A program made the translations under genes and the position numbers. From Candidatus Eiseniibacteriota bacterium (GTDB lineage: Bacteria; Eisenbacteria; RBG-16-71-46): DNA of 34,793 nucleotides. Below the pieces are notes generated by a model. That model saw only the letters and a list, made by a program, of their open reading frames with translations. It made no database searches and was not told where the DNA came from. Shown here piece by piece: positions 28,032 through 34,793 of this stretch. The stretch is from positions 1-34,793 of the forward strand of contig VBOT01000125.1 in NCBI GenBank assembly GCA_005893225.1. The letters run 5' to 3'. Positions within the stretch are counted from its first letter, which is position 1, and each line of letters starts with the position of its first letter.

Positions 28032-28483
28032 TCAGTCTCTAATGTTTACGCCCGCCACCGAGTGAAGGCAACGGGCGCAAAGGGACAGGAAAGGGACAGA
28101 ATAGCAAAATCTCAGCCCATTTTCGGCCCGCTCCTGGACCCGTGCCGCGTCCTTCTGTACATGCGCGAGCAGGAGCTTCGCGTACCTCTCGGTCGTGCGG
28201 ATACTCGCATGCCCCAGAATCTCCTTCAAGGCGGCGAGCTGCCCTCCACTCTCGAGGTACCGGGACGCGAACGTGTGACGGAGGCGGTGGACGTGGAACA
28301 CGACGCAACCGCTCCGGCGCCGCACCGCGCGGTTGAACGAGCCCGTGGAGTTCGGCGAGAAGGCGACGAGGCGACCAACACGACCGCGGATCTCCTGCAG
28401 TCGCCGACCGCGACGGTGGGGAGCGCCGGGAGCTTCTCGAGTCTTCCCGCGCGGTAGGCGAGCCTGAGCATGTGGCCAAGCAA
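28032..28483 (-). pseudogene. Tyrosine recombinase/integrase remnant
   Basis: Two out-of-frame pieces of a phage-type integrase. One frame (from about 28483) reads MLGHMLRLAYRAGRLEKLP, the end of a core-binding domain. The other reads FHVHRLRHTFASRYLESGG, LKEILGHASIRTTERYAKLL to the stop at 28032, holding the C-terminal catalytic boxes (HxLRHT, LGH, Tyr). The N-terminal arm and the part with the first catalytic Arg are missing, so internal deletion as well as frameshift is likely, and the gene is dead. It ends 7 bases from the 5' end of tRNA-Val. The 190 bases beyond it to 28676 show nothing recognisable. Confidence 0.7.
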
Positions 28484-28676
28484 CGCTCGATCGTAGCGGC
28501 AGCCCCAAGCGCGGTGACGGGTTCCGGGCCCGTCCCCTCCCGTCGAATTCCGGAGCTTCGCGGCGGGCGCGGGGTACAGACTGCATTGGAGTCAGGATCG
28601 AGCGCGGGAGGCACTCCTCCCCCCACGTCCACGCCCGGACGCCTCGGATCGCTGATACGGCAGAAGAGAGAACCCC

Positions 28677-29996
28677 ATGAGAGTCACCACCTTCATTCCG
28701 GCACTCCTCGTCCTCGTCGTCCTGACCGCCACGAGCCCGTTCGGGGCTGCGGAGGCGGGATCCGGCGCATGGACGGATCCGGCCGGCGACGTGCCCCTGC
28801 CCAACGCGGATATCCTCTCCGGATCCGCCACCGTTGCCGCGGGCATGGTCGACCTCAGGATCCAGTTCGCCGCTCCTCCCTTCCCAACCACGGCCACCCA
28901 CCACGTCACCTGGTGCTTCGACACGGATCAGGATCCCTCGACCGGAAGCGCCTGCGGCTCGGGCGGCGACTTCCAGGGAGCCGACCGGGGTTTCACCCTC
29001 TTCGGTGGCCTGGGCGCGCTGTCGACGTGTGAGTTCTCATTCAGCCAGGGCGTTCCCGGGCTCGACGCTTCCTCTCATCTGTGGTTCGACCCGGCCACCA
29101 ACACGCTCCGGCTGCTCTTCCCGCTGTCCCTGCTCTCCGATGATGGCGTCTTCAACTGCGCCGTCGAGTCGGCATTCGGCGGGAGCTTCGGTGCCAACGA
29201 GCGGGCGCCCAATTCGGCCAGCTTAGGATCTCCGGGCCGCTCTTTCATGAGCGCGTCCGGCGAGTGGCCTCCCTTCAACGGCACCCTCTGGTGTCCGAAC
29301 CGGCCGCCGGTCTGCCTTGCGGCCACGGCCAGCCCGGCCGAGCTGGGACCTCCCAATCACAGCCTCGTGCCGATCGAGATCGTGGGCGTGACCGATCCGG
29401 ATGGCGATCCGGTCACGATCGTGGTCACGGGCGTGACCCAGGACGAACCGCTCGAGGGGCAGGGGAACGGAAGCACGTGCCCGGACGCCGTGATCGAGGA
29501 CGGCAGAGCGAGCGTGCGCGCGGAGCGCGGCGGCCCTGACCACGACCGCGTCTACGTGATCTCGTTCACCGCCACCGACGACGAGGGGGCCTCGTGCGTG
29601 GGCGCGGTCAGCGTTTGCGTCCCGCACGATCCGGTCTCGGCGGCAGTGCCCGGCGGCGCGGTGCGGCTGATCGAGTGCCAGGACGACGGCCAGACAGTGA
29701 ACTCCCTCGGGCCCTGTGCCGCGCCGGCGACGGATCCCGTGGTGAGCATCCGTTCCGTGGGGTTGACGGTACAGGGTCGCGCAACACTCGAGTTCTCGCT
29801 GCCCGAGGAGGCCGAAGTCGATCTGGCGGTGTACGACATTCTGGGGCGCAGGGTGGCCACGCTCGAGAACTCCCACCGCACTGCCGGGGCGCACCGGGTG
29901 GAGTGGAACACCTCGGGGCTTCCCGCGGGCACGTATTTCTATCGCCTGCGGGCGAGCGGCGTGCTGCTGTCGAAGCCGGTGCTGATTCTCCGTTGA
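28677..29996 (+). CDS. Secreted multidomain protein with FlgD/T9SS-type C-terminal domain
   Basis: 439 residues. A signal peptide (MRVTTFIPALLVLVVLTA, cleavage near AEAGSG) leads to a beta-rich domain of about 180 residues (WTDPAGDVPLPNADI, HHVTWCFDTDQDPST) like carbohydrate-binding or DOMON-type sandwiches. Then comes an Ig-like domain with NHSLVPIEIVGVTDPDGDPV, TQDEPLEGQG and ISFTATDDEGASC, a type often found in surface proteins. The last 70 residues (LAVYDILGRRVATLE, AGAHRVEWNTSGLPAGTYFY) are the FlgD Ig-like/T9SS sorting-type domain. It is therefore probably sent to the cell surface or outside. Its substrate is unknown. The ATG follows AGAAGAGAGA. Confidence 0.85.
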   Translation: MRVTTFIPALLVLVVLTATSPFGAAEAGSGAWTDPAGDVPLPNADILSGSATVAAGMVDLRIQFAAPPFPTTATHHVTWCFDTDQDPSTGSACGSGGDFQGADRGFTLFGGLGALSTCEFSFSQGVPGLDASSHLWFDPATNTLRLLFPLSLLSDDGVFNCAVESAFGGSFGANERAPNSASLGSPGRSFMSASGEWPPFNGTLWCPNRPPVCLAATASPAELGPPNHSLVPIEIVGVTDPDGDPVTIVVTGVTQDEPLEGQGNGSTCPDAVIEDGRASVRAERGGPDHDRVYVISFTATDDEGASCVGAVSVCVPHDPVSAAVPGGAVRLIECQDDGQTVNSLGPCAAPATDPVVSIRSVGLTVQGRATLEFSLPEEAEVDLAVYDILGRRVATLENSHRTAGAHRVEWNTSGLPAGTYFYRLRASGVLLSKPVLILR

Positions 29997-30214
29997 GCTG
30001 ATCCGGACACCGGACCCCGTTCGCCGGCCCGGCTCGCCAGGAAGGTCCCTCGCCCTCGGGCCATTCGCTTGACCGTGCGGGCACCATGGCCGATCTGCGC
30101 CATCGTGGCCTGGGACAACGAGGTCGCGAACGGCGACGCACGATCGCGTGCGACCCCCGGTGGGCACCCCCCGATGCTGGGGCGTCATGGGTCTTCCGAG
30201 GCAACGTGTTCGGT

Positions 30215-30271
30215 TCTCCGACGCCAGCGAAGCAGGAGAGCTGGGGCCGGCTCAAGGCCCGGTACAAGTAG
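30215..30271 (+). other. Orphan C-terminal piece ending ESWGRLKARYK in a gene-poor stretch (29997-30300)
   Basis: The 300 bases between the secreted protein and the permease hold no convincing gene. One short frame (open from 30086) ends SPTPAKQESWGRLKARYK and a stop. This ending matches the C-terminus of the secreted family at 462-1988 (PTPTRNRTWGQLKSLYR). The sequence before it does not look like protein, so this is either the end of a degraded exported-protein gene or a very small gene. Confidence 0.4.
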
Positions 30272-30300
30272 ACCTGGGCGCCCTTCAAGCAAGGTGGCGG

Positions 30301-31272
30301 GTGGTGAAGCGGTTCATCCTGCGGCGAGTCCTACACACCGTTCTCATGGTATTGGGTGTGATCACGCTTACCTTCATTCTGGGCCAGCTCGTTCCTGGCG
30401 ACTTTTCGAACACGATTGCCGGGGATCCCCTCGTCTCGTCCGAAACCATCGAGGCCATGCGCCACCGCTTCGGCCTCGACAGCCCGTGGTACGTGCAGTA
30501 CGGGCTCTACCTCAAGAATCTCTTCCTCCCCCTCGATTTCGGGGACTCGTTCTCGCAACACCGGCCTGTCTTCGTGGTGCTGCGGGAGGGCTTCGCGAAC
30601 ACGCTGCTGCTGGCGAGCACGGCCGCGATCATTACCTGGGGGCTGGCGATCCCGCTCGGCGTGTGGGCGGCGGTGCGGCAGCACTCGTGGGTGGACAAAT
30701 CGCTCTCGGTCCTCGCCTTCGTCTGGCTCTCGGTCCCCGAGGTCCTCTCCGGGCTCCTGCTGCTCATGCTCGCCGGGCGCACCGGGTGGCTCCCCGTCGG
30801 GGGCATGCATTCGCTGGACTGGGACGACCTGGGCCGCGTGGGGAAGGCGCTCGATCTCCTGCGCCACCTCGCCCTTCCCGCGCTGGTGGTGGGGCTCATC
30901 CCGCTGGCGGGCCGGATGAGGCAGATGCGGGGAAACCTGCTCGACGTGTTGAGGCTCGACTACGTGACCACCGCCCGCGCCAAGGGCCTGGACGAGAACG
31001 TGGTGGTCTTCAAGCACGCGCTGCGCAACGCCCTCAATCCTATGATCACGCTGTTCGGCTACACGCTCGGCGCGTTGATCTCGGGATCGCTGATCGCCGA
31101 GACCATCTTCTCGTGGCCTGGTCTCGGACTCATCACCTTCGACGCGCTCTTCACTCAGGACCAGTACCTGGCCCTTGGTGGTGTGATCATGGCCTCGGCC
31201 ATGCTCGCGCTTGGGAACCTCATCGCCGACCTCTTCCTTGCCGTCGTAGATCCCCGAATCGTATATGATTGA
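30301..31272 (+). CDS. ABC transporter permease, DppB/OppB type
   Basis: Inner-membrane permease of the peptide/nickel importer class. 323 residues from GTG 30301 (GTG at 30304 is equally possible): KRFILRRVLHTVLMVLGVIT is the first membrane helix. Then come the periplasmic loop (GDPLVSSETIEAMRHRFGLD), five further helices, and the cytoplasmic EAA-type loop (DYVTTARAKGLDENVVVFKH, ALRNALNPMIT) that contacts the ATPase. It ends LAVVDPRIVYD, the usual family end. No second permease, ATPase or binding protein is seen in the window, so it is an orphan here and its substrate is unknown. Confidence 0.9.
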   Translation: MVKRFILRRVLHTVLMVLGVITLTFILGQLVPGDFSNTIAGDPLVSSETIEAMRHRFGLDSPWYVQYGLYLKNLFLPLDFGDSFSQHRPVFVVLREGFANTLLLASTAAIITWGLAIPLGVWAAVRQHSWVDKSLSVLAFVWLSVPEVLSGLLLLMLAGRTGWLPVGGMHSLDWDDLGRVGKALDLLRHLALPALVVGLIPLAGRMRQMRGNLLDVLRLDYVTTARAKGLDENVVVFKHALRNALNPMITLFGYTLGALISGSLIAETIFSWPGLGLITFDALFTQDQYLALGGVIMASAMLALGNLIADLFLAVVDPRIVYD

Positions 31273-31306
31273 GACCTGGGAACATGTGAAAGCGCGATAC
31301 CGCTGA
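31265..31306 (+). other. Mini-ORF ending ETWEHVKARYR overlapping the permease stop
   Basis: ATG at 31265 overlaps the last permease codons and opens a 13-codon frame, MIETWEHVKARYR, then TGA. It carries the same pattern (T/S-W-x-x-L/V-K-x-x-Y-R/K-stop) as the endings at 462, 1262 and 30271, but with different codons. It may be a remnant, a translated micro-ORF, or a tail joined to the permease by frameshift. The following 267 bases to 31573 hold no gene I can support. Confidence 0.35.
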
Positions 31307-31573
31307 CAATCGCAGATTCTCTCGGGGGCTTCTTGCTTTTTGGCAGACCCCCAAGTCCGCGGATGGCTCGCGCCCTGGATGATACTAACGAAGGCCGCGG
31401 GGGGTCGTACCGGGGGACTCCGTCGCGAGGCGTCTCGCGCGCGTGCGCGCACACACGCTCATCATCCGAGCACATGCGGCCGGGGGACTCGCGCGCTCGC
31501 CGCCGAGCCCGCCGCGAAGTATGCTCCCTCGCTGCCGGGCAGTCGGGTCCGGCTCAACGGGGAGAACGGTCGC

Positions 31574-32153
31574 ATGAAGAAGTCCCTCATTCTGCTCACT
31601 GCGCTCGCGCTGTTCGACGCAACCCCCGGGGTGGCCGCCAAGGGCGACAGGTGGGTCGGTCCTCAGTTCGGCGGTTCAGTGCCCACCAGCGACTTCACTA
31701 AGTCGGCCAAGACCGGCTTCCAAGGCGGCTTGGCGGCAACGTATATGGAGACCGAGCAGGCAGGAATCGGCGTGGACGTGGCCTATCACTTGTGGAGCGG
31801 TTCCAACGACGCCAACGCCGATGCCGTAGCCCGCTTTGGTCCAGGCTCGGAACTCAAGTTCAGCGCGATCCAGGCCACCGCGCACGTGCTCTACGCCTTC
31901 CGGACCGGCGGGAAGGCGAGACCCTATGCCAAGGTCGGCTTTGGCCCCTACTGGCTGAAGACCAAGGTCGACACGCGGACGTACACCTACAACGTGGGCG
32001 ATGCGCTGCAGAAGTTCGGCTACAACATGGGGCATCGGCGGCATGTACCACGTCATCGTGACCGGCGGGCCGGGCCCGAGCGCCGGGTCCCGTTCTGCGG
32101 TAAATCTCTTCACGCTCGGCGTGAGCCTGATGTGGGGGGCGGGCGCCAAGTAA
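31574..32153 (+). CDS. Outer-membrane beta-barrel-type protein, frameshifted near the C-terminus
   Basis: ATG at 31574 follows GGGGAG. A signal peptide (KKSLILLTALALFDATPG, cleavage near VAAKG) precedes repeated beta strands (GIGVDVAYHLWSG, LKFSAIQATAHVLYAF, RPYAKVGFGPYWLKTKVD), typical of small porin-like barrels (OmpW or OMP_b-brl type). At the G run 32029-32032 the frame fails. Removing one G restores NMGIGGMYHVIVTGG to LFTLGVSLMWGAGAK and the stop TAA at 32151. Uncorrected, the frame runs on to 32200 with unrelated Arg-rich sequence. Probably a one-base insertion, either mutation or base-calling error. Function unknown. Confidence 0.72.
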
Positions 32154-32223
32154 ATGCGCTCGCCAGAAGGGATCGCGGCGGGCCGGCCCCGGAGCAATGA
32201 TCTGACCGAAGGGAGGTCGGTGA

Positions 32224-32427
32224 ATGTTGGCGAAGCGATTCTTCTTCGTGTGCGTAGGCGTGCTCTGCCTCGCGGTCGTCTACCACCTCGGTGCGAGAAG
32301 TGTTCGGGCACAGCAGGGAGGCCAGATCACGGCCTTCTGGTCCGAGCCACAAAACTGCACTGCCAGCTTTGTCGTGGGACGGACCTACTTCTATGGCGGC
32401 TTGGGGGGTTACACGCCTTATAGGTAG
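32224..32427 (+). CDS. Small exported or membrane-anchored protein
   Basis: 67 residues. The ATG is preceded by GGGAGG at 6 bases. The N-terminus is a strong hydrophobic leader (KRFFFVCVGVLCLAVVYHLG) ending near VRAQ, either a signal peptide or an anchor. The mature part is about 35 residues, Gly/Tyr/Trp-rich with one Cys (ITAFWSEPQNCTASFVVG), and ends in TPYR. No family is recognised. It lies between a barrel gene and an HNH-like gene on the same strand. Confidence 0.55.
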   Translation: MLAKRFFFVCVGVLCLAVVYHLGARSVRAQQGGQITAFWSEPQNCTASFVVGRTYFYGGLGGYTPYR

Positions 32428-32456
32428 CCCGTGACTGACTACGTCGAGGGTGCGGC

Positions 32457-33020
32457 TTGAGAAGGGCCCGGGCAGGCGCGTGCGCCTACTGCCTCGGCAA
32501 GGGCGAGATGTCGCGGGAGCACGTCCTGCCGAGATGGGCGCGACGCCTGCTCGGCGGCTACGAGTGCTTCGTGCCGAGGCGCACCAAGCACCCGTGGGGC
32601 GGCGAGCCCGTGGTCACCGACGTCTGCGCGGCGTGCAACAGCGGCCCGCTGAGTCGGCTCGACAAGGCAGCCAGTTGCATCTACCTCGCGTTGGACGCGG
32701 GGTCGACGACGTTGGACGCCGCGGACGCGAGCGACCTCGGCAAGTGGTCCGTCAAGGTCGCGTACAACAGCCACCGCGCCGTCCGGGCGACGGCGCCCTC
32801 GGGAACGAGCCCGGCTTCCCCCCCTCTCGGCCGGCCGGTGGGTGGCTGGCGTGGCCCCGTCGTGCGCCGCGGTTGCGGGCTGCGGTGCCACAGTTCGCAG
32901 AGTTCCCATCGACCATGCGGAAACCGAGGCCGCACGCTTCGACCAGCATCCGTGCAAGCCGAGATCAGAGTGGCCGCCACGGAACGAGACCCGGCCTGCA
33001 TCTCGGCAGTTACCGAGTGA
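32457..33020 (+). CDS. HNH endonuclease-like protein, possibly truncated or frameshifted
   Basis: TTG start at 32457 with GAGGG in front. The first 70 residues carry an HNH-like zinc and catalytic pattern: CAYCLGKGEMSREHVLPRWA with CxxC and EHVLP, then VCAACNSGPLSRLD with CxxCN, followed by WSVKVAYNSHRA. Such proteins are lone HNH enzymes or defence and mobile-element components; cleavage activity is inferred only. After about residue 110 the sequence becomes Ser/Arg/Gly-rich and unlike a fold, so a frameshift or truncation near 32780 is likely. Confidence 0.55.
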   Translation: MRRARAGACAYCLGKGEMSREHVLPRWARRLLGGYECFVPRRTKHPWGGEPVVTDVCAACNSGPLSRLDKAASCIYLALDAGSTTLDAADASDLGKWSVKVAYNSHRAVRATAPSGTSPASPPLGRPVGGWRGPVVRRGCGLRCHSSQSSHRPCGNRGRTLRPASVQAEIRVAATERDPACISAVTE

Positions 33021-33117
33021 GCGTAGGAAGGCCCGCGAACGAGCTAGACAGGAAGGCTGACCACCGCTGGCGACGGCTTCCGGCCCGAACACGAGCGCGT
33101 TATCTTTGAGGGTCGAG

Positions 33118-33852
33118 ATGCGACCGAACATGGTGCTCCTCACAACCATCGCTCTGCTCATCAACCGGGCGGTGGTTCGCGAGGCTGCCGCGTCTGACAG
33201 CGGCGGCTACCACATCGTGTTCCCCCGGCGAGCCGTCGGCGCTGGCGAGCGGGTCGAACTGAGCCTCGAGCCGCCCGTGCCGGCTGGTCTGCGGGTGAAC
33301 TGGGCGGTTGTCGGCCTGGGTAATCACATGACCGGCCTCATTCTCCCGGTCTATCGCGCCCCCTACGTGATACCGCCGGGAACCCCACCCGCCATGGTGA
33401 CCGCAAACTTCTCGGCACAAGGCGTGAGGGCCGGCGCCTCAGCCGAGATTGAGCTGCGGCCGAGCAGGCTGCCCGGCGCCGAGGGCTGCCTCGGTCCGGG
33501 GGAGGTCTTCTCCACGGTGTTGGGGGACATCGAGCTCACCCGGAACTTCTACGTTGACACGCTTCCGGCCTTGATACGTCGCGTCGAGCCCGTATATCCG
33601 CGGAGCGACTTCGTGCGCGGGGTCGAGGACACTTTCCTCATCAACGCGCTCGTGTGCAGGTCGGGGAGCGTGCTCGACGCCTACGCCGTCCCGCGGCACC
33701 GCGACAGGTTCGACCTCGAGCCCATCCGGGACGATCCGAAGCTCGTCGAGGCGGCCATCACGGCGGTGCGGCAGTACCGATTCCGTCCGGCGAAGTCCGG
33801 CGCCCAAGCAGAGGCAGTGTGGGTAGCCGTGCCAGTCATCTTCAGAGACTGA
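33118..33852 (+). CDS. Exported protein with a TonB C-terminal-type domain
   Basis: 244 residues from ATG 33118 (GAGGG in front; TTG at 33106 is an alternative). A hydrophobic N-terminus (MVLLTTIALLINRAVVREAA) may be a signal peptide. The middle is a beta-rich segment without known domain. The last 85 residues (IRRVEPVYPRSDFVRGVEDT, LVCRSGSVLDAYAV, AITAVRQYRFRPAKSG) are the TonB_C fold, which in TonB proteins contacts outer-membrane receptors. The Pro-rich spacer and clear membrane anchor of a classical TonB are lacking, so it is probably a periplasmic TonB_C protein rather than an energy transducer. Confidence 0.7.
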   Translation: MRPNMVLLTTIALLINRAVVREAAASDSGGYHIVFPRRAVGAGERVELSLEPPVPAGLRVNWAVVGLGNHMTGLILPVYRAPYVIPPGTPPAMVTANFSAQGVRAGASAEIELRPSRLPGAEGCLGPGEVFSTVLGDIELTRNFYVDTLPALIRRVEPVYPRSDFVRGVEDTFLINALVCRSGSVLDAYAVPRHRDRFDLEPIRDDPKLVEAAITAVRQYRFRPAKSGAQAEAVWVAVPVIFRD

Positions 33853-33968
33853 GCGCTGGCGGCTGGCGGCGCCTCCGCGCGGGTCCTTCCTCTACGAGCG
33901 ACCCGAGGGTGCCGCCGGCCCCGATGTTCCGCTAGCGTCCGGCCCCGTTCGTGGTAGCCAGTAGCCGC

Positions 33969-34080
33969 ATGGGGAAGGTCGGCTCGCAGCGCGCGTACGC
34001 CAAGCACCGCGGCGTCTCGCACCGCGCGGTGCCGTGGCGGCTGGGCTGCGGACTGAGCCAACCCGCCCGGCCGAGGGGGT
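33969..34080 (+). pseudogene. Possible phage terminase small-subunit-like (Nu1-type) remnant
   Basis: One frame reads SQRAYAKHRGVSHRAV, and after a shift of frame the next reads VAAGLRTEPTRPAEG. Together they resemble the N-terminal helix-turn-helix of Nu1-like terminase small subunits, whose usual pattern is SQRxYAxHRGVS, AVQKAI, A-GRI. Nothing downstream continues the protein, so this is a fragment at best. It is the only recognisable item in the 527-base stretch from 33853 to 34379. Confidence 0.35.
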
Positions 34081-34379
34081 GTCGAACAAGATCCGCAGCC
34101 GAACGTCGCCTACGAGGCCCGTGGAGGGCCCTGCGGTGCCCGTACGGCCCACGATCACCCGCAGCACGGCCAACCGGGGCGGCGAGTGGACATGTTGCCG
34201 TGCCGGCGAACCCAGGCGCTCTCCGCACCGCGAGCAGATCACGCCCGCGGTCCCCGAGAAGCCGCGAGGCCCCGAAACCCGCTCACAAACCTCTCGTGGA
34301 GAGCGGCACCGGAAGTCTCCTCCAGCCGGGCTCGCGCCTCGGTGCGGGCGGCACGCAAGAGCCGTACCGCGCCCGTGAT

Positions 34380-34793
34380 ATGGTGAGGACCGTGCGGCAG
34401 ATCGCTGCCCTTCTGATCGCGCTCGGGACGCTATCTGGGCCCGAGGTTTCGGCGCAGCTCCCGGTTCGCTCCCTTCGGCTTGCCCTTGGCTTTGGAGTCG
34501 ACACGACCGGCTCGCCGGCCCGCGAAGTCTTTGATCTCTGGCAGCGCTACCTCGTCGAGAGCTCGGATTCGGTGCGGGCCGGCCTGTGGTCACAGGCCGA
34601 GCGAGCCACCTGGCACCCGTTCGATCTTGTCTCTCCGTACGTCTACCAGGGCTTTTCCGACTACACCGTCATCCGCCTGGCCCCAGCGGTCGGATTGCCC
34701 GAGACCTATCTGATCACGACCCTTGTCTCCGCCGTGGACGACTCGACGCATGCTGTCCGTCCCCTGGCCCTCTATCGCGTCTATGCCACCATG
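34380..34793 (+). CDS. Secreted protein of unknown function, running off the window
   Basis: 138 codons without stop, cut by the window end. ATG 34380 gives a signal peptide (VRTVRQIAALLIALGTLSGP, cleavage after VSAQ), then a soluble domain (VFDLWQRYLVESSD, WHPFDLVSPYVYQGFSDY, ITTLVSAVDDSTHAVRPLAL). The ribosome site is weak. The same frame is open back to 33936, but the upstream part looks non-coding. No family is recognised. Export is inferred from the leader. Confidence 0.6.
   Translation, partial: MVRTVRQIAALLIALGTLSGPEVSAQLPVRSLRLALGFGVDTTGSPAREVFDLWQRYLVESSDSVRAGLWSQAERATWHPFDLVSPYVYQGFSDYTVIRLAPAVGLPETYLITTLVSAVDDSTHAVRPLALYRVYATM

Noticed and set aside
31430-31460. CG-alternating stretch (gcgcgcgtgcgcgcacacac) as a Z-DNA or regulatory repeat
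   Set aside because: Short, single, and expected by chance in DNA this rich in GC.
33853-34379. Open frames on both strands in the stretch before the last gene
   Set aside because: They are Arg/Pro/Ser-rich, lack ribosome sites and show no motif apart from the terminase-like fragment.
1-34793. CRISPR array, rRNA genes or intact insertion sequence
   Set aside because: No spaced direct repeats, rRNA core sequences, transposase motifs or terminal inverted repeats were seen.

Overview
The window is GC-rich chromosomal DNA from a bacterium with an outer membrane. Its gene order (infC-rpmI-rplT-pheS-pheT-zapB-like-zapA-6S RNA-rny-ymdB/folD-xseA-xseB-ispA-dxs-nadK-recN-trpEGDCFB), a secreted protein with a FlgD/T9SS-type C-terminal domain and outer-membrane barrels suggest an uncultured lineage near the FCB group or Deltaproteobacteria, for example Candidatus Eisenbacteria (inference only; no search was possible).

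Layout. Positions 1-1988, minus strand: a tandem array of three related secreted proteins, each broken by a small indel. Positions 2107-24974, minus strand: one very tight run of about 22 housekeeping genes, many overlapping by 1-11 bases. It covers tryptophan synthesis (trpE to trpB, no trpA), DNA repair (recN, xseA, xseB), isoprenoids (dxs, ispA), NAD kinase, one-carbon metabolism fused to a YmdB phosphodiesterase, RNase Y, 6S RNA, cell division (zapA, zapB-like), Phe-tRNA synthetase and L20/L35/IF3. The IF3 gene most probably starts at AUU and lies behind a structured leader with an intrinsic terminator. Positions 25358-26017, plus strand: an outer-membrane-type barrel gene divergent from infC. 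Positions 26040-28024, minus strand: thrS (without a TGS domain) and a tRNA-Val with an unusual C at position 33. Positions 28032-34793 are accessory: an integrase remnant, a large secreted protein, an orphan DppB-like permease, a frameshifted barrel, a small exported protein, an HNH-like protein, a TonB-C domain protein, a probable prophage remnant and a secreted protein that runs off the end.

The most interesting observations are (1) a short C-terminal motif, [ER]-[TS]-W-[GE]-x-[LV]-K-[SA]-[LR]-Y-[RK]-stop, which occurs four times with different codons and may be an undescribed sorting or processing tag; (2) an in-frame YmdB-FolD fusion next to the RNase Y gene; (3) the decaying three-copy secreted family placed where trpA would be expected; and (4) regulatory and translational oddities (AUU start of infC, leader terminator, C33 tRNA-Val, possible ACG start). 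Several frameshifts, including one in xseA, need read-level confirmation because assembly error cannot be excluded from the sequence alone.
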